Source of the DNA: Ruminococcus sp. AF31-8BH
Lineage (GTDB): Bacteria; Bacillota; Clostridia; Lachnospirales; Lachnospiraceae
Direction: 5' to 3'
DNA length: 64,000 bases
Assembly: GCF_003460605.1 (NCBI RefSeq)
Contig: NZ_QTVN01000006.1
Span: forward strand, 114,941 to 178,940
Shown here: positions 47,701 through 56,005 of the stretch, in pieces
Position numbering within the stretch: the stretch's first letter is position 1
Layout: each line of letters starts with the position of its first letter
Notes under the pieces: generated by a model
The model's database searches: none
What the model was told of the DNA's origin: nothing
What the model saw: only the letters and a program-made list of their open reading frames with translations
Position numbers and translations under genes: made by a program

Positions 47701-48358
47701 CTCGTTTGGCAAGATAAATTCTGGCAGTCTCAGACTGGCGCTCCAATGGACCTAACTGTCTGGTCAGCTCGCTTAAAATATCGGTTACACGCACCAGGTT
47801 GGCCTGCTCGTCCTGCAGCTTCTTGATGGTGGTATTCTTGCGGCGCTTAAACTTTACGATTCCGGCAGCCTCATCAAACAGCTCCCGGCGCTCCTCCGGC
47901 TTGCCGCTTAGGATCTTGTCGATCTGCCCCTGACCGATAATGGAATAGCCTTCTTTTCCAATACCGGTGTCATAAAACATCTCATTGATGTCCTTCAGAC
48001 GACAGGCACTTCCGTTGATCAGGTACTCGCTTTCCCCGGAACGGTAAAGCCGCCTGGTAACTGTGACTTCGTTAAAATCAACCGGAAGCTTGTGATCGCT
48101 GTTGTCAAGGGTGATGGCCACAGAGGCAAAGCTTAAGGGCTTTCTGGTCTCTGTTCCGGAAAAAATAACGTCCTGCATGTTCCCGCCTCGCAGCTGCTTG
48201 GCACTCTGCTCGCCAAGAACCCAGCGGACCGCATCGCCTACGTTGCTTTTTCCGCTTCCGTTAGGTCCTACGATTCCGGTAATTCCGTTATGAAATTCGA
48301 AATTGATTTTCTGTGCAAAGGACTTAAACCCCTGCACTTCAATGTTTTTTAAATACAT
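44798..48358 (-). CDS. smc: Chromosome segregation protein SMC
   Basis: It is the condensin ATPase that organises the origin-proximal chromosome with ScpA/ScpB. The N-terminal head has GPNGSGKSNVGDAVRW (Walker A from residue 31), followed by long coiled coils (about 165-500 and 660-1020), a hinge (about 515-640, IKGVVADLIQVNKEYEIAIE) and the C-terminal head with LSGGEKALTAIALLFA and CLLDEIEAALDD. Length is 1186 aa, intact. It sits between rnc and ftsY in conserved order. Confidence 0.98.
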   Translation of the reverse strand: MYLKNIEVQGFKSFAQKINFEFHNGITGIVGPNGSGKSNVGDAVRWVLGEQSAKQLRGGNMQDVIFSGTETRKPLSFASVAITLDNSDHKLPVDFNEVTVTRRLYRSGESEYLINGSACRLKDINEMFYDTGIGKEGYSIIGQGQIDKILSGKPEERRELFDEAAGIVKFKRRKNTTIKKLQDEQANLVRVTDILSELTRQLGPLERQSETARIYLAKRDTLRELDVNCFLVENEKTSQELKELDGKNTRAAEELEENQKAYDQTKVEYDRLEEELEKLTSQMDQLREDTQNKAIRRQQLDGEIKVLREQILAGVQNEEHYKNRLQTIEADLKERQTSLESQEQEKSQLHAALLQAKKRQGDEEERLSNIQAQIEECTQAVENGKNEIIELLNSRATTKGKAQRFDTMMEQIDIRRAGISQRQLHLKTEEAEQHTEMEKAREKFQGITSLIEEMNAECQRLDDEVHKLTSELKQQNSQMEIGQSAYHREASRLESLKNITERYDGYGNSIRRVMEQKDRAPGIKGVVADLIQVNKEYEIAIETALGGSIQNIVTDNEQTAKQMIEFLKKNRFGRATFLPLNSINTKSSFTQREALREPGVIGLASELVSTGPEYTGLATYLLGRVLVVDHIDHAIAIARKYRHSLRMVTVEGESFNPGGSMSGGSFKNNSNLLGRRREIEELESSVKALKKDMDDMQKSINDNRSKRNVIRDTIADLQEKLRQQYVAQNTAKMNMNQVEAKTKEIQAGYGEIQREQMEIRRQIEEAKADHNKIAEELKASEQDEKELEAFIQTRQKELEEWKTEEQEVSKKLESLRLEASTAQQKESFASETLDRLNHEMEALRQEEGDIHETLTLGSEENQKKRQSVEDLEAVIKTLGEEETKARAQLESWQAVKDEKNTSHKAFFEKRDELSGKISLLDKECYRLKSQMEKLEEHREAQISYMWNEYEITPNNALQYKKEELTDLNAMKRDIAQVKDEIRKLGNVNVNAIEEYKEISERHAFLSGQYEDLKTAEAQLENIIQELDEGMRRQFTEKFQDIQKEFDKAFKELFGGGKGTLELEEDVDILEAGIRIISQPPGKKLQNMMQLSGGEKALTAIALLFAIQNLKPSPFCLLDEIEAALDDSNVGRFAGYLQKLTKNTQFIIITHRRGTMNAADRLYGITMQEKGVSALVSVDLVENQLTQ

Positions 48359-48399
48359 GTATTCGAATCCTTGTCATTATTGTTATAGGAAATCCGCTT

Positions 48400-49083
48400 T
48401 TATGCTTTCATTTTGCGGATTGCCTGATAAGCAGCTTCCTGCTCGGCAGCTTTCTTGGTATGGCCAACGCCTGTCCCCATCACCTGGCCGCTGACCAGAA
48501 CATCCACAGTAAAGCTCTTGTTGTGATCCGGTCCTTCCTCTTTCATAAGGCGGTACTCCACAAGATGGGTTCCCTTCTCCTGTACGATTTCCTGCAGGAT
48601 GGTCTTGCTATCATAAAAGAGCTGCTTGTTCTCAAGATCGTTCAGGATAAATTTCAGAACGAACTCCTTTGCGCTAGCAAAACCACCGTCCAGATAAATA
48701 GCTCCAAGCAGAGCCTCTGTTGCATCGGAAACGATAGAGTCACGGTTTCTTCCGCCAGTCATATCCTCACCTTTGCCAAGAAGCAGGTACTGGGGCAGTC
48801 CAAAATCCCTTGCACAGTAAGCAAGACTTGGCTCACATACCAGGCTGGCTCTCTTCTTGGTCAGCTCTCCTTCCGGGATCTGAATGTATTTCTTATAAAG
48901 GAAATCACTGCTGATCAGTTCAAGAACTGCATCTCCAAGAAACTCCAGACGCTCGTTGCAGCCTACCTTGCCAAGCTTCTTCTCATTTGCATAGGAGCTG
49001 TGTGTCAGCGCCAGAATCAGAAGATTCCTGTTCTTAAACTCATAACCGATCCGTGCTTCCAATGCTTTTAACTTTTTTTCCAT
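48400..49083 (-). CDS. rnc: Ribonuclease III
   Basis: It cleaves double-stranded RNA in rRNA and mRNA maturation. The signature ERLEFLGDAVLELISSDFLY is near residue 43, further catalytic residues are in DATEALLGAIYLDGG, and a C-terminal dsRBD runs from about 155 (TILQEIVQEK to AAEQEAAYQAI). ATG 49083 has GGAAGG 9 bases upstream; the frame runs a little further but MEKKLKALEARIGYEF is the better start. Length is 227 aa. In many Firmicutes acpP separates plsX and rnc; no such gene is found in the 213-base gap upstream. Confidence 0.96.
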   Translation of the reverse strand: MEKKLKALEARIGYEFKNRNLLILALTHSSYANEKKLGKVGCNERLEFLGDAVLELISSDFLYKKYIQIPEGELTKKRASLVCEPSLAYCARDFGLPQYLLLGKGEDMTGGRNRDSIVSDATEALLGAIYLDGGFASAKEFVLKFILNDLENKQLFYDSKTILQEIVQEKGTHLVEYRLMKEEGPDHNKSFTVDVLVSGQVMGTGVGHTKKAAEQEAAYQAIRKMKA

Positions 49084-49296
49084 AATTAACTTCCTTCCCT
49101 CTGGCAATCCGAATATGTTCTGATGCAGTGCTGTCTGGAAAACTCAAAAAAGTTTCCAGCAGCCACTTCCTTACTATCTCACAGCAGGTCTTTGCTGTGA
49201 AATTGATGTCAGAAAAAAATCATGTATCATATTCAGGCTGCCAGTATCTCTTTACTTTCTGCCTTATGCACTGCGCACTGGCAGCATATAAAGCTT

Positions 49297-50340
49297 TTAT
49301 GCCTCTTCTTTTGGTGTCTCTGCTTTTTGTGTTTCTTCTACCATGTGCGCTGCGATCTTCTCGTTGATCTTCTGCTGTCTGAACTGTACGCACTGGAAAA
49401 TGGCGTGGCGGATTTCTACAGCCTTGGCACTGCCGTGTGTCTTCACAACCAGTCCCTTTAGTCCCAGAAGCGGAGCTCCGCCGTACTCGCTTGCGTCAAA
49501 TGCCTTCATGGTCTCCTTGATGGCCGGCTTCACCAGAAGTGCACCTACTTTGCTGCGGGTATCCTTCATAAGACCGCTCTTGATCATCTTCATGAAAGTA
49601 CTTCCAAGTCCCTCATACAACTTCAGGATCACATTTCCCACAAAGGCCTCGCAGACAATTACATCTGCATAACCAGCTGGAATATCCCTTGCCTCAATGC
49701 TTCCGATGAAATTGATTCCCGGACACTCTTTCAGAAGAGGGAATGTCTCCTTTACAAGGGCGTTGCCTTTCTCTTCCTCTGCGCCGTTATTTACAATGGC
49801 TACCCGGGGATTCTTGATTCCCACAACGTCTTCCATGTAGATAGATCCCATCTTGGCAAACTGCACCAGATGGTCTGGTCTTGCATCTACATTGGCGCCG
49901 CAGTCGATCAGAAGAGAAACGCCTTTCTCTGTGGGAATCAGCGGTGCCAAAGGCGGACGCTGCACGCCCTTGCTTCTGCCTACGATCACCTGGCCGCCTA
50001 CCAGAATCGCTCCTGAGCTTCCGGAGGAAACAAAAGCATCTGCTTCCTGCTTCTTCACAAGGTTCAGGCCTACCACAATGGAAGAATCCTTCTTCTTACG
50101 GATTGCAACCACCGGAGGTTCTGCAGTCTCGATCACCTCTGTGGCATTTACCACCTGAATTCTTTCTTTGGGGTAATTCTGAAATTTACTCAGCTCACTC
50201 TCAATTACTTCCTGCTTACCAGTGAGGATCACTACAATATCATCTCTCTCTGTAACAGCTTCTACAGCTGCCTTCACAGGCTCTGCCGGGGCGTTATCCC
50301 CGCCCATGGCATCTACTACTACTCTAACTGTCTCTGCCAT
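49297..50340 (-). CDS. plsX: Phosphate acyltransferase PlsX
   Basis: It makes acyl-phosphate from acyl-ACP for phospholipid synthesis. The start MAETVRVVVDAMGGDNAP is the family N-terminus, with AAGAGGAGAAGA upstream. Further motifs are VSSGSSGAILVGGQVIVGR, LLIDCGANVDARPDHLVQFA and VCEAFVGNVILKLYEGLG. Length is 347 aa. It is the first gene of the long minus-strand operon; the promoter is at 50483-50511. Confidence 0.96.
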   Translation of the reverse strand: MAETVRVVVDAMGGDNAPAEPVKAAVEAVTERDDIVVILTGKQEVIESELSKFQNYPKERIQVVNATEVIETAEPPVVAIRKKKDSSIVVGLNLVKKQEADAFVSSGSSGAILVGGQVIVGRSKGVQRPPLAPLIPTEKGVSLLIDCGANVDARPDHLVQFAKMGSIYMEDVVGIKNPRVAIVNNGAEEEKGNALVKETFPLLKECPGINFIGSIEARDIPAGYADVIVCEAFVGNVILKLYEGLGSTFMKMIKSGLMKDTRSKVGALLVKPAIKETMKAFDASEYGGAPLLGLKGLVVKTHGSAKAVEIRHAIFQCVQFRQQKINEKIAAHMVEETQKAETPKEEA

Positions 50341-50482
50341 ATTCTTCTCCTCTTGGATTTCAGTTACTGCATCTTTTCCAGGCAGCAACATCTCTTCAGC
50401 ACTGTACTTCGTTAATGTGAAAATATCCATTATAATCGGGACACGCAAAATCACAGAATCTTACACTATCCCGAATAATACT

Positions 50483-50511
50483 ATTCTACTGTACTGCCCC
50501 CGGTAAGTCAA
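50483..50511 (-). promoter_or_regulatory. Sigma-A-type promoter for the plsX-rnc-smc operon
   Basis: On the minus strand: TTGACT (50506-50511), 17 bases, TAGAAT (50483-50488). It is divergent from the selC promoter, with only 33 bases between the two -35 boxes. Confidence 0.8.
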
Positions 50512-50544
50512 TGCCAAACTTTGGATTACTCTTCACTTCGTGAC

Positions 50545-50573
50545 TTGACTGAGCGGGCTAACTTGGTTATACT
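50545..50573 (+). promoter_or_regulatory. Sigma-A-type promoter for tRNA-Sec (selC)
   Basis: TTGACT (50545-50550), 17 bases, TATACT (50568-50573). The next purine at the usual +1 distance is G50580, which is also the first base of the mature tRNA. Confidence 0.85.
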
Positions 50574-50579
50574 CACTTC

Positions 50580-50676
50580 GGGAGCAGATAGGTGCCGGTG
50601 TGCCTCCTGGTCTTCAAAACCAGTGTGGGGCGCTAATCCCGTCCCGGATGGGTTCGATTCCCATATGTTCCCGCCA
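50580..50676 (+). tRNA. selC: tRNA-Sec (anticodon UCA)
   Basis: This 97-base tRNA reads UGA as selenocysteine when SelB is present. The anticodon stem-loop is CTGGT-CTTCAAA-ACCAG with TCA at 50614-50616. Diagnostic tRNA-Sec traits are an extended D stem (AGGTGC / GTGCCT, six pairs with two G-U), a long variable arm (TGGGGCGC...GTCCC), an 8-base acceptor arm (GGGAGCAG / ATGTTCCC, last pair mismatched and one G-U), T arm ATGGG-TTCGATT-CCCAT, discriminator G and an encoded CCA. Its layout closely follows E. coli selC. The selB gene converges on it from the right. Confidence 0.95.
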
Positions 50677-50806
50677 AATAAAAATGCAAAAAAGCATTCA
50701 CAAAGATCTTCTGTATGTCGCACAACACATTTTTGTTATTATAACTGCGCTGTCTTTTCACAATATAAAATTAAATATATTCCAAACTAACGACAACAGC
50801 TGAAAA

Positions 50807-52465
50807 TTATATACGAGTAATTAATATTCGTTCCCCATTTGTCATCCTGGTAATTCTGTCCCTGTCAAAGCCTTCCAGCAGCGTGATTGCACATTTTCTG
50901 GATATCCCCAGCTGATCACGAAATTCTCCGGTTTTGATCACGCCCTTTTCCTTATATAATGTAACCGCCATATCCAATGCTTTCTTTCGAATATCCCGAT
51001 GCATATAATGTTTCTCATCATATCGCACCAGCACACCGCTTCGCACCATTTTGAAAAAAACTGCTGAAAATTCTTTCTCCCTGGAAAAATCGGACTTCAC
51101 CTCATCTGTCAAAGGCGGGATAAAACCCGAATTTAAATATAGATTCTGAATTTTGATAAATATGGGCGTACTTTCCAATTCATTCTCTTTGTTTTTGTTA
51201 ATATTGTTATCATTTAGATCGTAATTTTTCCCTGCAGTTTCTATACTGTTTGTTTTATTGATTTGTGCCGGAACAAGCTTTGCTCCATTCCCGGACATCT
51301 CTTTACTCAAATCGGTGTCAGAACTTGTTTGAAAACGACGTTCTGCTCCCAGCTTTCGCCTTCTCTTCCGTTTCAACGCATTTGGATTTTCCACCACGCC
51401 TCCGCCGATAGTTTCCACCGGCGAATAAAACCGAATCACAAAATGATCACCAGCTTTCATCGCAGTCTGCTGTTCCATGCGAAGCTGCACCACAGCTTCT
51501 TCCCCTGGTTTCATCACTTCTCTGTCAAGCAAAATCACCTTGCAGATCAATTCTGCCGCTCCGTGGTACAAATGTACCCTCGCGCCGCTTTTTAAAGACC
51601 GATGTCCGCTTTTCAACAATCTCAGTTTGACATCCGCCATCATCGTACTCTCCATGCTATCTGCGGCCGCCAGGATTTCTCCTCTGGAAATCTCCTCTTT
51701 CCCAATTCCTGCCAAATTCACCGCCACACGCTGTCCCGGAAAAGCACGGCTTACATTCTGCCCATGAACCTGGATTCCTCGAACTTTCACCAGCTGGGCC
51801 TTTGGATACAACATGGCGCTTGAATCCATATCCAGTGCCCCATCCAATAACGTCCCCGTCCCAATCGTGCCAAAACCCTTTAAGGAGAACACACGGTCAA
51901 TTGGAAGCCGAAAACTGTTCACAGAAGCATTTCTCTGCGCATAATCTCCTCCTTGCGTCTCTTCCAGACACATCTGCCACAGAATTCGCTGAAGGTCCTC
52001 AATCCCTCTTCCGTCCACTGCACTGGTCACTACCACTGCCGCTTTCTCCAGAAAAGTTCCCGCCACGAACATCTGAATTTCTTCTCTCAGTCCCGGCTTC
52101 CATTCCAGATCTCCCTTGGTAATCACCACTACGCCTCTTCGAATTCCCAGCAATGAAAGAATATCCAGATGTTCCCGTGTCTGAGGCATCACCCCTTCAT
52201 CCGCCGCAATCACCATCATGGCAATGTGGATTCCGCCAGCTCCTGCCAGCATATTTTTTATAAATTTCTCATGTCCCGGCACATCAATGATCCCGGCCTC
52301 TTCCCCATTCGGAAGCTTCAAAAAGGCAAATCCATTCTCAATGGTAATCCCCCGCTTTTTCTCCTCCGCAAGCCGATCCGTATCTGTCCCTGTCAAGGCC
52401 TTCACCAGCCAAGTTTTCCCATGATCAATATGCCCCGCCGTGCCGATTATAATATGTCTTTTCAT
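50807..52465 (-). CDS. selB: Selenocysteine-specific elongation factor SelB
   Basis: SelB carries Sec-tRNA-Sec to ribosomes stopped at UGA next to a SECIS hairpin. The start [18 protein letters not shown] (52465) is the family N-terminus. G motifs are [17 protein letters not shown] and TKGD. Domains II-III run to about residue 370 ([18 protein letters not shown]). Then comes about 70 residues of low-complexity Asn/Lys/Glu-rich linker ([14 protein letters not shown]) where other SelBs have their first winged helices, and a C-terminal winged-helix part (about 445-552) ends the protein. Length (552 aa) is short compared with about 610-640. selA and selD are not in the window. Confidence 0.94.
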   Translation of the reverse strand: MKRHIIIGTAGHIDHGKTWLVKALTGTDTDRLAEEKKRGITIENGFAFLKLPNGEEAGIIDVPGHEKFIKNMLAGAGGIHIAMMVIAADEGVMPQTREHLDILSLLGIRRGVVVITKGDLEWKPGLREEIQMFVAGTFLEKAAVVVTSAVDGRGIEDLQRILWQMCLEETQGGDYAQRNASVNSFRLPIDRVFSLKGFGTIGTGTLLDGALDMDSSAMLYPKAQLVKVRGIQVHGQNVSRAFPGQRVAVNLAGIGKEEISRGEILAAADSMESTMMADVKLRLLKSGHRSLKSGARVHLYHGAAELICKVILLDREVMKPGEEAVVQLRMEQQTAMKAGDHFVIRFYSPVETIGGGVVENPNALKRKRRRKLGAERRFQTSSDTDLSKEMSGNGAKLVPAQINKTNSIETAGKNYDLNDNNINKNKENELESTPIFIKIQNLYLNSGFIPPLTDEVKSDFSREKEFSAVFFKMVRSGVLVRYDEKHYMHRDIRKKALDMAVTLYKEKGVIKTGEFRDQLGISRKCAITLLEGFDRDRITRMTNGERILITRI

Positions 52466-52559
52466 ACTGCTCAACTTCCATAATAAAAATGGTCCCATGG
52501 TATCAACTATCTCAAATAATGATACCATGAAACCAAATTTCGCTCAAATATTATATTAT

Positions 52560-52621
52560 GATATCAGGGGCAAAAGATTAAAAAGCCGTTCATGCTTGCA
52601 TGATAAGGCGTTTGAACTTGG
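52560..52621 (+). repeat. Dispersed repeat, family A, copy between selB and glmS
   Basis: GATATCAGGGGCAAAAG, then AAAAAGCCGTTCATGCTTGC and ATGATAAGGCGTTTGAACTT, nearly identical to 21134-21197. It contains the perfect palindrome CATGCTTGCATG at 52591-52602. Confidence 0.7.
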
Positions 52622-52636
52622 CCCCCTAACATCATA

Positions 52637-54475
52637 TTATTCTACCGTCACCGACTTCGCCAGGTTTCTCGGCTTATCCACATCCAGACCTTTGGCAACG
52701 CTGACATAGTATCCCATCAGCTGCAGCGGCACAATCGCAAGGCTGGTTGTAAAGTATTTCTCTGTTTTCGGAACATAGACTGAGAAATCAGCAGTATCCT
52801 CAATGCTGTAGTTGCCGTAGCTGGTCAGTCCCATCAGATAAGCTCCACGGCTCTTAACCTCAACCATGTTGCTCAGAGTTTTCTCAAACAGATCCTTCTG
52901 GGTCATCACGCCGATTACCAGAGTACCATCCTCCACAAGGCTGATGGTTCCATGCTTCAGCTCGCCAGCTGCATACGCCTCAGAATGAATGTAGCTGATC
53001 TCCTTCATTTTCAGGCTTCCCTCCATGCTGATGGCATAGTCGATGCCTCTTCCAATAAAGAAAATATCATGAGCATTTGCATATTTACTTGCAAACCACT
53101 GAATACGCTCTTTGTCATCCAGCACCTTGCTGATCTTATCCGGCAGTGTCTCCATCTCAGCAAGAAGCTCAGACACACAGCTCTCCTCCAGTTTTCCCTG
53201 GACAAAAGCACTCTGGATAGACAGCAGATACATAGCGATCAGCTGTGTGCTATATGCCTTGGTAGTCGCAACGGAAATCTCCGGTCCTGCATAAGTATAC
53301 AGCGTATAATCGCTCTCTCTTGCAATGCTGGAGCCAACCACATTGACAACGCTAAGTACCGGCACATTTCTCTCCTTGGCAAGGCGAAGAGCAGCCAGAC
53401 TGTCTGCAGTCTCACCGGACTGGGAAATGATCACAACCATGGAATCCTCTGCCAGGATTGGATTGCGGTAACGGAACTCAGAAGCCACATCCACCTCAAC
53501 CGGAATTCCTGCCATGGACTCGATCACATATTTGCCAACCATTCCAACGTGATAAGCGGAACCGCAGGCAACAATGTAAATTCTCTTAAGAGAAGCCAGC
53601 TTCTCATCGGTAAGGCCTGTCTCAGACAGATCCACATGTCCGTCTTTCACATAAGCACCAATAGTATCCTGAACTGCCTTCGGCTGCTCATGGATCTCTT
53701 TGAGCATAAAGTGCTCATATCCGCCTTTTTCTGCTGCTGCCGCATCCCACTGGATCTCCACAACATCCTTCTGGATCTCCTCGCGGTCGATATTATAGAA
53801 ATGGATCTCATCACGGGAAAGCTCTGCAATCTCAAGATTGCCAATATAATAAACTCTTCTTGTCTGATCCAGAATAGCCGGAACATCCGATGCGATCAGG
53901 CATCCGGAATCCTTCTGGCCAATGATCAGCGGACTATCCTTACGGGCAGCAAACAGTTTGCCCGGATAATCCTTAAACATCACGCCAAAAGCATAGGAAC
54001 CGCGGATACGCAGCATGGCTCTGGAAATTGCCTCCAGAGGCGTTCCTGTTTTCTTATAGTAATAATCTACCAGCTTCACAGCCACTTCTGTATCGGTCTG
54101 TGAATAAAATGTATAGCCGGAACGAAGGAGCTTCGCCTTCAGTTCCTGATAGTTCTCAATAATTCCATTATGAACAAGAACCACAGATCTGTCATCTGTG
54201 CAGTGAGGATGGGCATTGGTCTCAGAAGGCTCCCCGTGAGTTGCCCAGCGGGTATGTCCAATACCGCAGGTACCCGGCACAGCGGAACCGCCGTCCGTCT
54301 TTTCCACCAGAGTTTTCAGGCGTCCTTTGGCCTTCACAATGGCGATCTTGTCTGTCACTTCATTGCGCACCGCAATACCTGCTGAGTCATAGCCTCTGTA
54401 CTCCAGCTTGGAAAGTCCCATCAGCAAAATCGGTGCCGCCTGCTCATCTCCTACATAACCTACAATTCCACACAT
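52637..54475 (-). CDS. glmS: Glutamine--fructose-6-phosphate aminotransferase (isomerizing)
   Basis: It makes glucosamine-6-phosphate for peptidoglycan precursors. The N-terminal glutaminase has its catalytic cysteine in MCGIVGYVGDEQ, two SIS sugar-isomerase domains follow (IISQSGETADSLAALRLAK; ISMEGSLKMKEISYIHSEAY), and the conserved terminus is DKPRNLAKSVTVE. Length is 612 aa. The roughly 90-base gap upstream is too short for a glmS ribozyme and shows none of its core. A TTATACT box lies about 50 bases upstream. Confidence 0.97.
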   Translation of the reverse strand: MCGIVGYVGDEQAAPILLMGLSKLEYRGYDSAGIAVRNEVTDKIAIVKAKGRLKTLVEKTDGGSAVPGTCGIGHTRWATHGEPSETNAHPHCTDDRSVVLVHNGIIENYQELKAKLLRSGYTFYSQTDTEVAVKLVDYYYKKTGTPLEAISRAMLRIRGSYAFGVMFKDYPGKLFAARKDSPLIIGQKDSGCLIASDVPAILDQTRRVYYIGNLEIAELSRDEIHFYNIDREEIQKDVVEIQWDAAAAEKGGYEHFMLKEIHEQPKAVQDTIGAYVKDGHVDLSETGLTDEKLASLKRIYIVACGSAYHVGMVGKYVIESMAGIPVEVDVASEFRYRNPILAEDSMVVIISQSGETADSLAALRLAKERNVPVLSVVNVVGSSIARESDYTLYTYAGPEISVATTKAYSTQLIAMYLLSIQSAFVQGKLEESCVSELLAEMETLPDKISKVLDDKERIQWFASKYANAHDIFFIGRGIDYAISMEGSLKMKEISYIHSEAYAAGELKHGTISLVEDGTLVIGVMTQKDLFEKTLSNMVEVKSRGAYLMGLTSYGNYSIEDTADFSVYVPKTEKYFTTSLAIVPLQLMGYYVSVAKGLDVDKPRNLAKSVTVE

Positions 54476-54566
54476 AAATTTTTTCCCTCCAGTAAAATCT
54501 CCTCTAAAAACTTATAATCGGGGTAAGTATAACACAAAATGGAGAAATTAGGAAATATTTTTTTCC

Positions 54567-55952
54567 TTACTTCCTGTCTTCCTCTTCTTTCTCCTGTCCC
54601 GCAGTCTTCTGCCATGCTTCAACCCCTTCTGTATTTTCCTTCTGGAAAAGGATTTTAAAGGTCAGCATAAGAAGCTTCACATCCAGTTTCAGAGAATAGG
54701 TTTCGATATAAGTAAGATCCAGTTTCAATTTATCATATGGCGTTGTATTATATTTGCCATAAACCTGGGCATAGCCGGTAAGTCCGGCTTTTACCTTCAG
54801 ACGATAGTCAAACTCCGGAATTTTCTCACAGTAAACAGCCGCGATCTCCGGCCGCTCCGGTCTTGGGCCAACCAGAGACATATCCCCTTTGAGAATATTA
54901 AAGATCTGCGGCAGTTCATCAAAATGAATGCGCCGAATGATTTTGCCCACAGGGGTAATTCTGTCATCCTCTTTTTTCGCCAGCTGTGCCCCTTTGACCT
55001 CAGAATCCATCTTCATGCTGCGGAATTTCAGAATCATAAAAATCTGTTTATCCCTGGTAAGACGAGGCTGCTTATAAAGCACAGGGCCACCATCATAAAG
55101 CTTAATCGCAAGCGCGATCACCAGCATAAATGGAGATGCGATCACCAGCATCAGCAAAGAAAATACAATATCCACAAGACGCTTGCAAAACAGCTGCTCT
55201 GCCGTCAGTCTCAAATTACGGGAAAGAAGAAGTGTTGTGTCAAATAAGTGGATATCATCTGCATTTCTAAGCATAATATCGGAAAGCTTGGGAATAGAAT
55301 AACACCGGATATCCTTCTCAAAGCAATATTTCAAAAGCACATTTCGCTCATGGGACGGGATATCCCCTATTACTACAGCCTTATATCCGCAAATCTTCTC
55401 CTTAATCGCATCAAGTCCCAGGGAAATGGGAACCATTTCCTTAATTGCATATTTGTCCTCTCTGGTTTCCAGTTTGCTTCGCAGGTCACCTGGATTATGC
55501 TCGCCGTAAACCATCAGCATTTGTCTGGGCGGATACAGCCGGGTGTACACAAACCGCATGCCAACAACCCAGATCACCACGATTATAAGGTCAATCCCCG
55601 TCATAGCCAGCATTGGAGTGAGATGCTCCCCCAGTCTCCAGCGTCCGATCAGGCACAGCTGCAAATACGTAATAAAATTCACGCATACTACAGACAGGAT
55701 CTGGGAATAAATCACCTCAAATACTCTCAGATATCCAACCTTAAAGCCGCCATAGATTTTATAGAAGAAATACAGCATCAGCACATACAAACCGATCACC
55801 ACCTGATTTCCTCTGACAAAAAGCCTGCCGATCACCTCTTTGGACAAATAAAAATTATACCAAATATAAGCAAACAACGCTGTCTCGATAGCAACAATCA
55901 CTACCGATGACAAAAACATAATAATTCTCTTGTATCGTTCGCGATTTTCCAT
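54567..55952 (-). CDS. Polyprenyl-phosphate sugar phosphotransferase (exopolysaccharide initiating enzyme)
   Basis: It transfers a sugar-1-phosphate to undecaprenyl phosphate and starts polysaccharide repeat synthesis. Four to five N-terminal helices (about 10-145) lead to a cytosolic middle part, then another helix (FSLLMLVIASPFMLVIALAI) and the catalytic bacterial-sugar-transferase domain (KFRSMKMDSE, RRIHFDELPQIFNILKGDMS, LVGPRPERPE, PYDKLKLDLTYIE). Length is 461 aa. The sugar specificity cannot be read. It heads a stretch of sugar-nucleotide genes reaching to 58.8 kb. Confidence 0.93.
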   Translation of the reverse strand: MENRERYKRIIMFLSSVVIVAIETALFAYIWYNFYLSKEVIGRLFVRGNQVVIGLYVLMLYFFYKIYGGFKVGYLRVFEVIYSQILSVVCVNFITYLQLCLIGRWRLGEHLTPMLAMTGIDLIIVVIWVVGMRFVYTRLYPPRQMLMVYGEHNPGDLRSKLETREDKYAIKEMVPISLGLDAIKEKICGYKAVVIGDIPSHERNVLLKYCFEKDIRCYSIPKLSDIMLRNADDIHLFDTTLLLSRNLRLTAEQLFCKRLVDIVFSLLMLVIASPFMLVIALAIKLYDGGPVLYKQPRLTRDKQIFMILKFRSMKMDSEVKGAQLAKKEDDRITPVGKIIRRIHFDELPQIFNILKGDMSLVGPRPERPEIAAVYCEKIPEFDYRLKVKAGLTGYAQVYGKYNTTPYDKLKLDLTYIETYSLKLDVKLLMLTFKILFQKENTEGVEAWQKTAGQEKEEEDRK

Positions 55953-55971
55953 TTTTTCCTCCGGTAAGTAT

Positions 55972-55996
55972 TAGAGCCTGTCTGAAAAAACATGCT
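55972..55996 (+). repeat. Family C repeat, copy 4
   Basis: TAGAGCCTGTCTGAAAAAAC followed by ATGCT, close to TAGAGCCTGTTTGAAAAAGG at 24878. Confidence 0.5.
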
Positions 55997-56005
55997 CCAG
56001 TCAAA

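Noticed and set aside
49084..49296. acpP between plsX and rnc
   Set aside because: No frame with the acyl-carrier DSL motif exists on either strand in this gap.
54476..54566. glmS ribozyme upstream of glmS
   Set aside because: The gap is about 90 bases, too short for the ribozyme, and its conserved core is not visible.
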